Shown in pieces: positions 34,391 to 43,397 of a stretch of DNA of 64,000 nt. This DNA is from an uncultured Parvularculaceae bacterium (GTDB taxonomy: Bacteria; Pseudomonadota; Alphaproteobacteria; Caulobacterales; Parvularculaceae): assembly GCA_947259375.1 (NCBI GenBank), contig CAMYLZ010000005.1:1-64000 (forward strand), given 5' to 3'. The translations under genes were made by a program, and so were the position numbers. The stretch's first letter is position 1, and every line of letters begins with the position of its first letter. The notes under the pieces were generated by a model. That model ran no database searches. It saw only the letters and a program-made list of their open reading frames with translations, and was not told the origin of the DNA.

Positions 34391-34437
34391 GAAAATAAAG
34401 CGCCGTGCTGCATATGCACACGCCTGTTCCCGGCGCT
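34391..34437 (-). terminator. Probable terminator of the ABC ATPase gene
   Basis: On the minus strand AGCGCCG (34437-34431) pairs with CGGCGCT (34405-34399), enclosing a long loop that itself contains TGCATATGCA; TTATTTTC follows the stem. It lies 39 bp after the stop codon at 34476. The long loop makes it less certain than the others. Confidence 0.5.
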
Positions 34438-34475
34438 CTTGCACGCCTTGCGCAGGCGTCTGCCCCGCCGCCAGC

Positions 34476-35501
34476 CTAGGCTGCGAAGATGAAGGTTTTC
34501 GACCAGTCGGCGACGACCCGCATGCGCGCGCCAATCTCCGGCGCCTGCGCCATGTCGACCAGCACGCCTTCGCTCGCCTCAAATGCGGATTGCGCCGCGA
34601 CCAGCCGCGCCGACCAGTGCGGCCCGACAAAACGCCGGTCGGCGATGCGGAAGGCGCCGCCTGCATCTGGCTCGGCGGCGAGACTGTCCGCGCGCATGAC
34701 GGCGCAGGCCGGGCCTGCCGCCGCCCCCTTCGGGACAACCGAACCCAAAACGCAATGAAAAACCCCGTCCCTGATCTCGCCGCGCACGGTCTGGCTGCCG
34801 GGAAAAATCTGCGCGCCTTCCCGCGTTTTCGGCGCTTCATAAAGCGCCTGCGGGCTGGCGGTCTCAATGACTTCGCCCTTGCGCATCAGTGCAATACGAT
34901 CGCCCAGCTCAAGTGCTTCTTCGGCGTCATGAGTGACCAGCAGCACCGCCGCATTTTGTTCTTTCAGCATACGCCGTAATTCACCGCGCAACCGTCGGCG
35001 CAAGGCGACATCAATGCTGGCGAAAGGCTCATCCAGCAGCAGCGCCTTTGGGCGGCGCACGATAGCGCGCGCCAGCGCCACGCGCTGTTGCTGCCCGCCG
35101 GAAAGCTCGTGCGGATAGCGGTGCGCCAGGTCGGAAATGCCGAAAATGCGAAGCTGTTCGCCGACCCGTTGCTTGACCTGCGCCGCGCCGGCGAGGCCAA
35201 AAGCGATATTTTTCTCCACGGTGAGATGCGGAAACAGCACATAATCCTGAAAGACGAGGCCGACAGGGCGCTTTTCAGGCGGTACGGCCGCCCCAGGGCG
35301 CGCCAGCATCGCCCCGGCAAGTTCTATCTCGCCCGCCTGCAACGGCTCCAGCCCGGCCGCGAGGCGCAGCAATGTCGTCTTGCCGCAGCCCGACGGACCG
35401 AACAGGCACACCACCTCGCCCGGCGCCACAATGAGGCTCGCCCCCGCAAGCGCCGCCATATCATCGAAACGATGAGAGATATCTTTAAGAACAAGGCTCA
35501 T
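34476..35501 (-). CDS. fbpC: Ferric-iron ABC transporter ATPase
   Basis: A 341-residue ABC ATPase. Walker A is GPSGCGKTT near residues 35-43, the Q-loop FQDYVLFPHLTVEKN, signature LSGGQQQRVALARAI, Walker B LLLDEPFASID and switch His in LLVTHDAEEAL. The last 100 residues form a TOBE-like regulatory domain, as in FbpC/PotA importers. It powers uptake through the permease encoded divergently at 35600. Only 98 bp separate the two starts, so one control region should serve both. Confidence 0.95.
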   Translation of the reverse strand: MSLVLKDISHRFDDMAALAGASLIVAPGEVVCLFGPSGCGKTTLLRLAAGLEPLQAGEIELAGAMLARPGAAVPPEKRPVGLVFQDYVLFPHLTVEKNIAFGLAGAAQVKQRVGEQLRIFGISDLAHRYPHELSGGQQQRVALARAIVRRPKALLLDEPFASIDVALRRRLRGELRRMLKEQNAAVLLVTHDAEEALELGDRIALMRKGEVIETASPQALYEAPKTREGAQIFPGSQTVRGEIRDGVFHCVLGSVVPKGAAAGPACAVMRADSLAAEPDAGGAFRIADRRFVGPHWSARLVAAQSAFEASEGVLVDMAQAPEIGARMRVVADWSKTFIFAA

Positions 35502-35579
35502 GAAACGCGCGGCTTTGATCGCCTTTCACCGGTGCAGGGGATTGGGAAATGCCGCATTTTCGCATAGATGTCACCAGCT

Positions 35580-35593
35580 GAGAACGAGAATTA
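35580..35593 (+). promoter_or_regulatory. Iron-box candidate in the permease leader
   Basis: GAGAACGAGAATTA ends 6 nt before the permease ATG and matches 13 of 14 bases of the motif upstream of the iron-binding lipoprotein gene. Its position over the expected ribosome-binding site means it could instead be a translation-level element, but the match to a second iron gene favours an operator. Confidence 0.5.
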
Positions 35594-35599
35594 GAAACA

Positions 35600-37285
35600 A
35601 TGACTGCAGCAGAGCACCCCTTCCCGGATGAAAAACCCCAGGCGCCGGCGGCGCGGCGCGGGGCGCTCCCCTGGCGGGCGCTGGCGATTACCGCGATCGC
35701 GCTATTCGCCGCCGCCCCGATCATCGCCATGCTTTCATCCGCGCTGTTCGCCGGCGGCGGCGAGGCGCTCGCCCATCTCGTATCAGTCAAGGGCGTGCGG
35801 TATTTCGCAACAACGCTCGCCCTATGCGCGGCGGCCGGGCTCGGCGCCGGCGCCATCGGCGCAATCTGCGCCATGCTGGTGTCGCTCGCCGATTTTCCCG
35901 GCCGGCGCATTCTCGCCGTCGCACTCGCCCTGCCATTCGCCATTCCCGCTTATGTCGCGGCTTATGCCTATGGCGATCTTTTCGGTCCGTTCGGATTGGT
36001 CGCCGCGTTCACCGGCGCCGCTGCGCTGCCGGAAATCCGCTCGCTGCCCGGCGCGGCCTTCGTGCTGATGCTGACAACTTACCCTTATGTCTATCTCGCC
36101 ATGACGGCGGCGCTCGCCGCCCGCTCGTCATCGTTGATGGAAGCAGCGCGCATGCTTGGCGCCTCGCCGGCGCGCGCCAGTCTCGGGCCTTTGCTCGCGG
36201 CCAGCCGCCCGGCCTTCATCGGCGGGCTGGCGCTGGCGCTGATGGAAATCGCTGCGGATTATGGAGTCGCCGATTATTTCGGCGTGCAGACCTTGAGCGT
36301 CGGCATCTTTCGCACCTGGTACGGCCTTGGCGATCTCGCCGCCGCGACCCAAATCGCCGCCGGGCTGTTTTTGGTCGCGCTATTGCTGACCATTCTGGAA
36401 AATGCCGGCCGGCGCGGCCGCGCCGCCGAGGATGCCCGCGCCCAGCGCGCCGGACGGCGGCTGAAACTCGCGCCCCATCACGCTGCCATGGCGATAGCGT
36501 TCTGCGCCGCGCCGGTGCTGTTTGGCTTTGCCGCCCCGGCGGGCGTCCTGATCGCCAAGCTGGAGCCTGACCTGTCGCTCAACGCAAGCCGTGCGCTCGC
36601 GCGCGCCGGAACCAACACCGCAATCATCGCCTCGGCGGGCGCCGGGCTCGCCATGGCGCTGGCGACCATGCTCGCTTATGCAGCGCGGCGCGCGCGCGGG
36701 CTTGTGGCCAGATCGCTTATTCGCGTCGCGACGCTCGGCTATGCGGTGCCCGGCGCGGTGATGGCGATCGGCGTGCTGGCGCTGTCGGCGTTTCTTGCGC
36801 GCCTGACCGGGACAGCGCTCGCAGGCGGGATCGGCGTTCTGCTTTATGCTTATGTGGCGCGATTCCTGACCGCCGGTTTCAACGCGGCCGCCGGCGGTCT
36901 TGCGCAGGTCAGTCCGCAAATGGACGCCGCCGCGCGCAACCTTGGCGCGCGCCCGTCGCGCGTCCTCGGCTCGGTGCACTGGCCCCTGACGCGGCTGTCG
37001 GTGCTTGCAGGCGGCGCCATCGTCGCCATCGACATCGCCAAGGAATTGCCGGCGACATTATTGCTGCGGCCGTTCAACTTCGAAACGCTCAGCACACGCA
37101 TTTATCGCCTCGCCTCCGATGAACGCCTCGCCGACGCGGCGCCGGCGGCGCTGGTGCTGATTGCGCTCGGCATCGTGCCGGCGCTTGCGCTCAGCCTGAT
37201 CGCCGACCGCAATGACCGGAAAAAGAAAACGCCCGCAAAGCCGTCTGGCTTTGCGGGCGCTGTCGGGTCAGCCGACAAGACTTGA
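35600..37285 (+). CDS. fbpB: Ferric-iron ABC transporter permease (two fused halves)
   Basis: A 561-residue inner-membrane protein with about twelve helices made of two repeated permease domains, as in FbpB. Each half has an EAA-type loop that docks the ATPase: EAARMLGASPARASLGPLL (first half) and MDAAARNLGARPSRVLGSVH (second half). The N-terminal 25 residues are Pro/Ala-rich and cytosolic. It should move Fe(III) delivered by the lipoprotein at 30686. The last codons overlap a hairpin that acts as terminator for the opposite strand. The ribosome site is weak. Confidence 0.93.
   Translation: MTAAEHPFPDEKPQAPAARRGALPWRALAITAIALFAAAPIIAMLSSALFAGGGEALAHLVSVKGVRYFATTLALCAAAGLGAGAIGAICAMLVSLADFPGRRILAVALALPFAIPAYVAAYAYGDLFGPFGLVAAFTGAAALPEIRSLPGAAFVLMLTTYPYVYLAMTAALAARSSSLMEAARMLGASPARASLGPLLAASRPAFIGGLALALMEIAADYGVADYFGVQTLSVGIFRTWYGLGDLAAATQIAAGLFLVALLLTILENAGRRGRAAEDARAQRAGRRLKLAPHHAAMAIAFCAAPVLFGFAAPAGVLIAKLEPDLSLNASRALARAGTNTAIIASAGAGLAMALATMLAYAARRARGLVARSLIRVATLGYAVPGAVMAIGVLALSAFLARLTGTALAGGIGVLLYAYVARFLTAGFNAAAGGLAQVSPQMDAAARNLGARPSRVLGSVHWPLTRLSVLAGGAIVAIDIAKELPATLLLRPFNFETLSTRIYRLASDERLADAAPAALVLIALGIVPALALSLIADRNDRKKKTPAKPSGFAGAVGSADKT
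37220..37259 (-). terminator. Terminator for the 37288 gene, inside the permease CDS
   Basis: CGCCCGCAAAGCC (37230-37242) pairs perfectly with GGCTTTGCGGGCG (37247-37259) around GTCT, a 13-bp stem. On the minus strand it is followed by TTTTCTTTTT (37229-37220), 29 bp after the stop of the amidohydrolase-like gene. The same bases encode the C-terminal tail of the permease. Confidence 0.9.
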
Positions 37286-37287
37286 GC

Positions 37288-38598
37288 CTATTCGCCGCCG
37301 CGATAGGCGAAAGGCGCATCGCCGCGAGACAGGTCGCGATAACGCTCCAGCAGCATTTTCTGGCGATTGCCGAGATCCTGCGGGCGGCCATTGATAAAGA
37401 CCGCTTCAGGCTCGGTCGTCACTTCCAGCGGATCGCCGTCCCAGATCACCACATCGGCGATCTTGCCCGCTTCGAGCGTGCCGAGCTGGTCGCCCAGTCC
37501 GAGCATTTGCGCCGGATTGCGGGTGATCGCAGCCAGCGCCGCCGCATGCGGCAAGCCATGCGCCACCGCATTGCCCGCCTGCTGGGTCATCAGCCGCAGA
37601 TTATGCGCGCCGAAACCCGGCTGATTGTAAAAGCCGATGGCGACGCCCGCCGCATGAAGGCGCGCGGCGTTTTCCAGCGTCGAGTCGAGATCTTCAAACT
37701 GACTCGGCAGATTGGCCAGCGGATCGAGGATCACCGGAATATTCGCCGACGCGATATCGTCGGCGACGCGCCAGCCTTCGGATGCGCCAACAATAACGAC
37801 CCGCAGACGATAGGCGTTTTTCAGCTTGATCAGCGTACGGATGCCGACCGCGCTATTGACCTCGACAAACAGGGGCTGCTCGCCGCTGACCACGGGGCCC
37901 AGCGCCTTTACATCCGAAAGCGCAAACCGGCCCGAATGCGGACGGCGCACATAATCGTTCGGATTGTTCTGGTAGGACCGCGCTTCATCGAGATATTCGC
38001 GCAAGACCGCCCAGGCGCCGAGACGCGTATCGCCGGAGCGCGCCGCCCCGCCATAGCCCATCACCGCGATCTGCGCCGCATCCGACCGGGTGATCGAATT
38101 CGGCCGGCCGGACAGGTCGACCACCGCCGCCTTGCCGCCGAACAGCGTGCCGCCCGCCGCCGGCGCAGAGACCGCCCGCGTCACGCCGCCGGCCCGGTTA
38201 ACCGGGATCAGCGTCGATTGCGGATTGAAGGCGTCAGCGGCGTCAAGCGCGGCGCCAAGCGGAAAATCGCCAGACGGCGCGGTGTCGTTGGAATCGCCGA
38301 CCGCGCTGATTTCGACGAGACCGAGATTGCCGTAAGGCGCGAACAGCCCCGGCGTGATGATCTTGCCGGTTGCGTCGATGACGCTCGCCCCTTGTGGCGC
38401 GGAAAGATCGGCCCCGACCTGCGCGATGCGGCCGTCACGGATAATGACGTCGCCATTTTCAATGACGCCGCCGGACACGGTGTGCACCGTGCCGTCCATG
38501 ATGGCGATGGTCTGCGCCGATGCGGGCGCGGCCGCGGCGAAAAGCGCGGCGCCCGCCGCTGCGAAAGCCGTCAGTTTCTTCATGTTCATTCCGTTCAT
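37288..38598 (-). CDS. Exported amidohydrolase-like protein lacking metal ligands
   Basis: A 436-residue exported protein (signal KKLTAFAAAGAALFAAAAPASA). The fold is that of imidazolonepropionase-type amidohydrolases, with DGTVHTVSGG, ITPGLFAPYGNLGL, AVAHGLPHAAALAAITRNPA and the C-terminal GTLEAGKIADVVIWDGDPL. The metal-binding HxH expected after the first strand is APYGN, the two mid-barrel His positions read VEVNS and VIVGA, and the strand-8 Asp is replaced in GFYNQ. So it is probably not a metal hydrolase. Its start overlaps the stop of the intact homologue by 4 bp, suggesting a heteromer. Confidence 0.85.
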   Translation of the reverse strand: MNGMNMKKLTAFAAAGAALFAAAAPASAQTIAIMDGTVHTVSGGVIENGDVIIRDGRIAQVGADLSAPQGASVIDATGKIITPGLFAPYGNLGLVEISAVGDSNDTAPSGDFPLGAALDAADAFNPQSTLIPVNRAGGVTRAVSAPAAGGTLFGGKAAVVDLSGRPNSITRSDAAQIAVMGYGGAARSGDTRLGAWAVLREYLDEARSYQNNPNDYVRRPHSGRFALSDVKALGPVVSGEQPLFVEVNSAVGIRTLIKLKNAYRLRVVIVGASEGWRVADDIASANIPVILDPLANLPSQFEDLDSTLENAARLHAAGVAIGFYNQPGFGAHNLRLMTQQAGNAVAHGLPHAAALAAITRNPAQMLGLGDQLGTLEAGKIADVVIWDGDPLEVTTEPEAVFINGRPQDLGNRQKMLLERYRDLSRGDAPFAYRGGE

Positions 38599-40106
38599 TG
38601 TCCCGCCCCGCCGGTAAAGCCGTTGTCACGCTGGCCGATTTCGAAATCCATTCGCGGCGAGCGCGCAGGGTCGTCCCGGTCGTACATCAGCGCACCGTCG
38701 ATAAAGACCTTGTCCGCTTTGGCGTAGACCGAGAACGGATTCTGGTTCCAGACGACGATATCGGCCATCTTGCCAGCTTCGAGCGTGCCGGTGTGATCAA
38801 GGACGCCCATGGCCTTTGCGGGATTGGCGGTGATCCAGGCGATCGCGTCTTTCGGCGCAATGTCGATGCCGGCGCGCCGTCCGTCCGCAATGGCTTTCGC
38901 CGCTTCCTGATTGAGCCGCTGGATGCCGGTGGCGCTGTCGGAATGGATGATCGCGCACCCGCCCGGCTGGGCGTGGACGAGCGCCGCATTTTCGCCGACC
39001 GTGTCATAGGCTTCGAGCTTGAAGCCCCACCAATCCGCCCAGACCGCCGCGCAGACGTCGTTTTCCGCAAGATAATCGGCGACCTTATAGGCCTCGATCG
39101 CATGGTGGAAGGTCGTCACCTGATAATTGAACTCCTTCGCCATATCGAGCACCTGGACCATTTCATCCGCACGGTAACAATGCATGTTGATGCGAATGTC
39201 GCCATTGAGAACGCCGGCCAACGTTTCAAGCTTGAGGTCTCGCGACGGGGCCTCAGGGGCATCGCCCTTGTCGTCGCTGTCATCGTCCGCCCATTCTTCA
39301 TGCGCCGACCAGTAATCGTCCCATTTCTTCTTATAGGCTTCAGCTTCGATCCAGGCGGAACGATAGCCGGCGAAATTGCCCATCCGCGTGCCCGGGCCGC
39401 CGCGATCGCCATAAACCCGTTTCGGGTTTTCGCCGCACGCCATTTTGAGGCCGTAAGGTGCGTTCGGGAATTTCATTCCCTGCACGGAACGTGCGGGCAC
39501 GTTCTTAATCACCACGGAGCGCCCGCCAAAAAGGTTGGCCGAACCGGGCAGCACCTGCATCGAGGTGACCCCGCCCGCCAGCGCGCGGGTGAAGCCGGCG
39601 TCCTGCGGCCAGATCGAATGCTCCGCCCAAACATAGGCCGTATTAGGCGAAACGACCTCATTGCCGTCCGATGTCGACTGGTTCGAGGGCGAGGGGTAAT
39701 CGCCAAGGTGCGAGTGAATGTCGATGACGCCGGGGGTGATCCACTTGCCGCGCGCATTGACGGTCCGCGCGCCTTCCGGCGCGCTGACCGCATCGCCGGC
39801 GCCGACGGCGGCGATCTTGCCGTTCTCGATCAGCACCGACCCGTTATCGATGCGTTCGCCGGTTCCGGTCAGCACCGTCGCGCCGGTGATCAGCACGGTT
39901 TCGCCCTGATAGGGCGCATAGGTCGACGGGTAAGGGTCGAGCGGCGGACGCACCGGCCCATTGTCGCTGTCAGCGTCAGCCGGCTTTTGCTGCGCCGCCG
40001 ACGCCGCCTCACCGCCGCCATCCTGTGCGTCGTTCTGTTCGCCGTTTTGCGGCGAACACGCGCCAAGCATCAGAACGGCGAGCGCCGTCCATCTTGTCTT
40101 TTGCAT
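38595..40106 (-). CDS. Exported amidohydrolase lipoprotein, intact active site
   Basis: A 503-residue lipoprotein (lipobox LGAC). After a variable acidic linker it has the full amidohydrolase set: ITPGVIDIHSHLGDY (HxH), INMHCYRADE (strand-5 His), VTTFHHAIEAYKVADYL (strand-6 His) and AIIHSDSATG (strand-8 Asp), then GTLEAGKMADIVVWNQNPF. It should be a metal-dependent hydrolase acting on an amide or ring substrate in the periplasm or on the outer membrane; the substrate is unknown. It is upstream of, and translationally coupled to, the degenerate homologue. Confidence 0.9.
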   Translation of the reverse strand: MQKTRWTALAVLMLGACSPQNGEQNDAQDGGGEAASAAQQKPADADSDNGPVRPPLDPYPSTYAPYQGETVLITGATVLTGTGERIDNGSVLIENGKIAAVGAGDAVSAPEGARTVNARGKWITPGVIDIHSHLGDYPSPSNQSTSDGNEVVSPNTAYVWAEHSIWPQDAGFTRALAGGVTSMQVLPGSANLFGGRSVVIKNVPARSVQGMKFPNAPYGLKMACGENPKRVYGDRGGPGTRMGNFAGYRSAWIEAEAYKKKWDDYWSAHEEWADDDSDDKGDAPEAPSRDLKLETLAGVLNGDIRINMHCYRADEMVQVLDMAKEFNYQVTTFHHAIEAYKVADYLAENDVCAAVWADWWGFKLEAYDTVGENAALVHAQPGGCAIIHSDSATGIQRLNQEAAKAIADGRRAGIDIAPKDAIAWITANPAKAMGVLDHTGTLEAGKMADIVVWNQNPFSVYAKADKVFIDGALMYDRDDPARSPRMDFEIGQRDNGFTGGAGQ

Positions 40107-40245
40107 AGATCCCTCAATCTTCTGCGGACGCGCTTCGACACGCCCATCAATGTGTCATACTACTAACGCAAAACAGGTTCGCGGCCACCCTTGGCCGCGC
40201 CGGCGACCGACCGGCGGCGTAAAATGTGAAAAGCGGGGTGTTTCA

Positions 40246-41973
40246 ATGACGGCAAGGATCACACGGCGCGCAGCGCTGATTTCCGGAGCGGCGGCCGGCG
40301 CCGCCTCCTGCGCCTCAACGCCGCACATGACGCCTTATGTGGCCGCGCGCGGCGCGCTCGGCGGCGTTTTCGCCCATGGCGTCGCGAGCGGCGATCCGGC
40401 CGCCGACAGCATAATCCTTTGGACCCGGGTCAGCGTCGATGAAGCCGAAACCGGCGCGCGCGCCGCGCTTCATTGGGAATTGGCCGCGGATGAGGCCTTC
40501 GCCGACATTCGCGCTCGGGGCGAGACCGTCACCGGCGCGTCGCGCGACTGGACCGTGAAGATCCTCGCCGGCGGTCTCGATCCCGCCACAACCTATTTCT
40601 ATCGCTTCGCCCTGGGCGGCGCGCGCTCGCCAGTCGGCCGCACAAGAACATTGCCTGTCGGCGGCGTCGCCGCCGCGCGCTTTGCGGTCATGTCATGCTC
40701 GAATTTTCCATTCGGCTATTTCAATGTTTACGATCTCGTCTCGCGCGAAGACGACCTCGATGCGGTCATCCATCTCGGCGACTATATTTATGAATATGGC
40801 CGGCAGGGTTATGGCGGCGCGGCCGGCGCGGCGCTCGGGCGCGATCACCAGCCTGCGCATGAGATCATCACCCTCGGCGATTACCGCAAGCGTCACGCGC
40901 AATATAAAGCCGACCCGTCGAGCCGGGCGATGCATGCGCGCCATCCGCTGATTCCGATCTGGGACGATCACGAAACCTCGAATGACAGCTGGAAAGACGG
41001 CGCGGAAAATCACGACCCGCAAACCGAAGGCGGCTGGAACGCCCGGCGGCGCGCCGCCTTGCAGGCCTATTATGAATGGATGCCGGTGCGCGAGCCGGAA
41101 ATGGCGCCCGAAGCCTTTTTCCGGTCATTCTCATTCGGCGACCTGCTCACCATTGCGGCGATCGAAACGCGGCTGATGGCGCGTTCGCGCCAATTCGAAT
41201 ATTCCGAAATCGTCCCGACATTGAAGACGCCTGACGACGTCGCCCGTTTCCGCAAACAGATCCTGCGCGATGAAACCCGTGAAATGCTCGGCGCCGCGCA
41301 ACTCGATTATCTCGACCGGACCTTGCGCAATTCGGTCGCGGCGGGGCAGCCATGGCGGCTGATCGCCAATCAGGTGATCATGGCGGAGGTCATCGCGCCC
41401 GACCTGACGCAGCATGTCACCGAGGAAAATATCGCGGCGCTTGAGCGCGAATGGGACCAGGCGCGCTCATTCGTTGAGTTTTCGAAACTCGGCCTGCCCT
41501 GGAATCTCGACGCCTGGGACGGCTACCCGGCGGCGCGCGAGCGTTTTTACAATTTGGCCAACACCGCAGGCGCCGACGGCATGATCGTCGTCACCGGCGA
41601 CACGCATACATGGTGGGCGAACGATCTTGTCGACCGCAATGGCGCGCCGATGGGCGTCGAGCTGGGCACGCATTCGGTCACCTCGCCCTCGCCCTTGCGA
41701 AACGAATTTCTCGGCGGCAAGGGCGCGGACTACGCGCTGCTGATGAACCGCGAGAACAAGGACGTGCGCTATGTCTCCGGCGCGCATCACGGCTTCATTC
41801 ACCTGACCGTCACCAAAGACGCGGCCCGCGCCGAATATCGCGCGGTCGATACGATTGAAGCCCCCGCTTATAACGGTTTCACCAAGGCCGCGTTTGATAT
41901 TGAAAGGCGCAACGGCGCCGCGCGGTTCAATGATGCGGACGGGCTCGGCTTCAAAGAAGGCGTCCTGTTTTGA
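40246..41973 (+). CDS. phoD: PhoD-type alkaline phosphatase/phosphodiesterase
   Basis: A 575-residue enzyme from the ATG at 40246, where an exported leader starts: ITRRAALISGAAAGAASC carries twin arginines and a possible lipobox at Cys 22. FAHGVASGDPAADSIILWTR is the N-terminal signature of the PhoD family. Metal and active-site segments are HLGDYIYEYG, IPIWDDHETSNDSWKDGA and MIVVTGDTHTWWANDL. PhoD releases phosphate from mono- and diesters using calcium and iron, and is usually Tat-exported. It is a single gene divergent from the amidohydrolase pair. No Pho box was identified. Confidence 0.92.
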   Translation: MTARITRRAALISGAAAGAASCASTPHMTPYVAARGALGGVFAHGVASGDPAADSIILWTRVSVDEAETGARAALHWELAADEAFADIRARGETVTGASRDWTVKILAGGLDPATTYFYRFALGGARSPVGRTRTLPVGGVAAARFAVMSCSNFPFGYFNVYDLVSREDDLDAVIHLGDYIYEYGRQGYGGAAGAALGRDHQPAHEIITLGDYRKRHAQYKADPSSRAMHARHPLIPIWDDHETSNDSWKDGAENHDPQTEGGWNARRRAALQAYYEWMPVREPEMAPEAFFRSFSFGDLLTIAAIETRLMARSRQFEYSEIVPTLKTPDDVARFRKQILRDETREMLGAAQLDYLDRTLRNSVAAGQPWRLIANQVIMAEVIAPDLTQHVTEENIAALEREWDQARSFVEFSKLGLPWNLDAWDGYPAARERFYNLANTAGADGMIVVTGDTHTWWANDLVDRNGAPMGVELGTHSVTSPSPLRNEFLGGKGADYALLMNRENKDVRYVSGAHHGFIHLTVTKDAARAEYRAVDTIEAPAYNGFTKAAFDIERRNGAARFNDADGLGFKEGVLF

Positions 41974-42020
41974 TCTTGCCCCCGCTAGGGGCGTGCGGAA
42001 TTTCCCAGCACGGTGCGTAT

Positions 42021-42048
42021 GCGGCGCGGCGCGGCGCGGCGCGGCGCG
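42021..42048. repeat. 5-bp tandem repeat (GCGGC)n
   Basis: Five perfect GCGGC copies and three further bases in the 212-bp gap between phoD and the DUF418 gene. A simple slippage repeat. The rest of the gap (41974-42185) holds no gene I recognise. Confidence 0.9.
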
Positions 42049-42185
42049 CACTCGCGTAAAGAGTTTCACGTTCAGCACAAAGACAAGGCGCGCGGTTTTT
42101 CCGGCCAAACGAGGCTCCGGGCCGGAAAAGGCGTTGCTTTTTCGCGCGAGCGCGCAATCATGCAAGGCTGGGAAGGGAGGGCCGC

Positions 42186-43397
42186 ATGCTTGCTGCACCG
42201 CGACAAGATCGTTTGGAGAGTCTCGACGTCCTGAGAGGCGTCGCTGTACTCGCTATTTTCGCCGTCAACATTCAGGCCATGGCTTTGCCGGCCGCGATGT
42301 TCGCCAATCCGTCGCTCAACACGGAATATTTCGATGCGGATGGGCAACGATGGTGGGGCTTCGTTTCAACTTTCATTCAATTCAAATTCATCACGATCTT
42401 TTCCGCCCTGTTCGGCGCCGGGATCATCTTGATGGTCGGCGAAGAAAAACCGTCGGGACGCGTCGGGCTGCATTACCGGCGCATGTTTTGGCTGCTCTTG
42501 TTCGGCGTCGCCCATGCCTTTGTCATCTGGTTCGGCGATATCCTGACGCCTTACGCCGTCGCCGGCGCGATTGCCGTTCTCGCCCGCCGCTGGCGGCCGC
42601 GCACCCTGATCATCGTCGGCCTGGCGCTCATCGCTTTCAACTTCCTTTTACAAGCGAGCATGTATCTGACGCCGGAAGAAGGGCGCGCGGATATCGTCGC
42701 GCAAATGTGGGCGCCGCCGCCGGATGTGATTGCCGAAGAGATCGCCCATTACGGCGCGCCGCTGTTTGAACGACTGCCCGACACGGCGCCGAACGCGATC
42801 CTGTTTCAGCTCGTGCAAACGCTGTTTCTGGGCCCGCGCAATATCGGCGTGATGATGTGCGGCATGGCGCTGTTCAAACTCGGCTTCTTTTCCGCGGGCT
42901 GGTCTTTCATGCGTTATTTGATCGCCGGCGCCGTCGCCCTGGCGATCGGCCTTGCCGGGTCGGCTTTTGCAACCGCCGAGTTTTTGCGCCAGGACTTCGA
43001 AATGTTCTCGCTGCTGCCGGGCCAGGCGGCGCTTTACTGGGGCAGCCTGCCGCAATCTTTCGGCTATGCGGCGCTGGTGATGGCAATCTGCAAGATCCCG
43101 TTTTTGACATTGCTGCGCGCGCCTTTCGCGGCGGCGGGACGCATGGCGCTCACCAATTATCTTGCCTGCTCGATCATCGGCGCGGCGATTTATTACGGGC
43201 CGCCAGGTCTCGGGCGGATCGGCGCGGCGAGCTATGGCGACATGGCGCTGACCGTTGGCCTCGTCTGGCTCGCCATTCTCATCTGGTCGCCGATCTGGCT
43301 CGCAATTTTCCGCTTCGGACCATTTGAATGGGCGTGGCGATCGCTTACCTATTGGCGCCCGCAACCCTTGCTGAAACAGGACGCCCAAATTGGATAA
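42186..43397 (+). CDS. DUF418 family membrane protein
   Basis: A 403-residue polytopic membrane protein of the YeiB/DUF418 type: N-terminal RLESLDVLRGVAVLAIFAVN, FKFITIFSALFGAGIILM, RRMFWLLLFGVAHAFVIW and GDILTPYAVAGAI, with a C-terminal DUF418 half that includes AAGRMALTNYLACSIIGAAI and the closing FGPFEWAWRSLTYW. These proteins are acyltransferase-3-like and of unknown function. The adenine deaminase gene overlaps its end by 8 bp, so the two are probably co-expressed. Confidence 0.92.
   Translation: MLAAPRQDRLESLDVLRGVAVLAIFAVNIQAMALPAAMFANPSLNTEYFDADGQRWWGFVSTFIQFKFITIFSALFGAGIILMVGEEKPSGRVGLHYRRMFWLLLFGVAHAFVIWFGDILTPYAVAGAIAVLARRWRPRTLIIVGLALIAFNFLLQASMYLTPEEGRADIVAQMWAPPPDVIAEEIAHYGAPLFERLPDTAPNAILFQLVQTLFLGPRNIGVMMCGMALFKLGFFSAGWSFMRYLIAGAVALAIGLAGSAFATAEFLRQDFEMFSLLPGQAALYWGSLPQSFGYAALVMAICKIPFLTLLRAPFAAAGRMALTNYLACSIIGAAIYYGPPGLGRIGAASYGDMALTVGLVWLAILIWSPIWLAIFRFGPFEWAWRSLTYWRPQPLLKQDAQIG

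Noticed and set aside
37282-40166. Two long open frames on the + strand opposite the amidohydrolase pair
   Set aside because: Shadows of the minus-strand genes, which carry signal peptides and family motifs.
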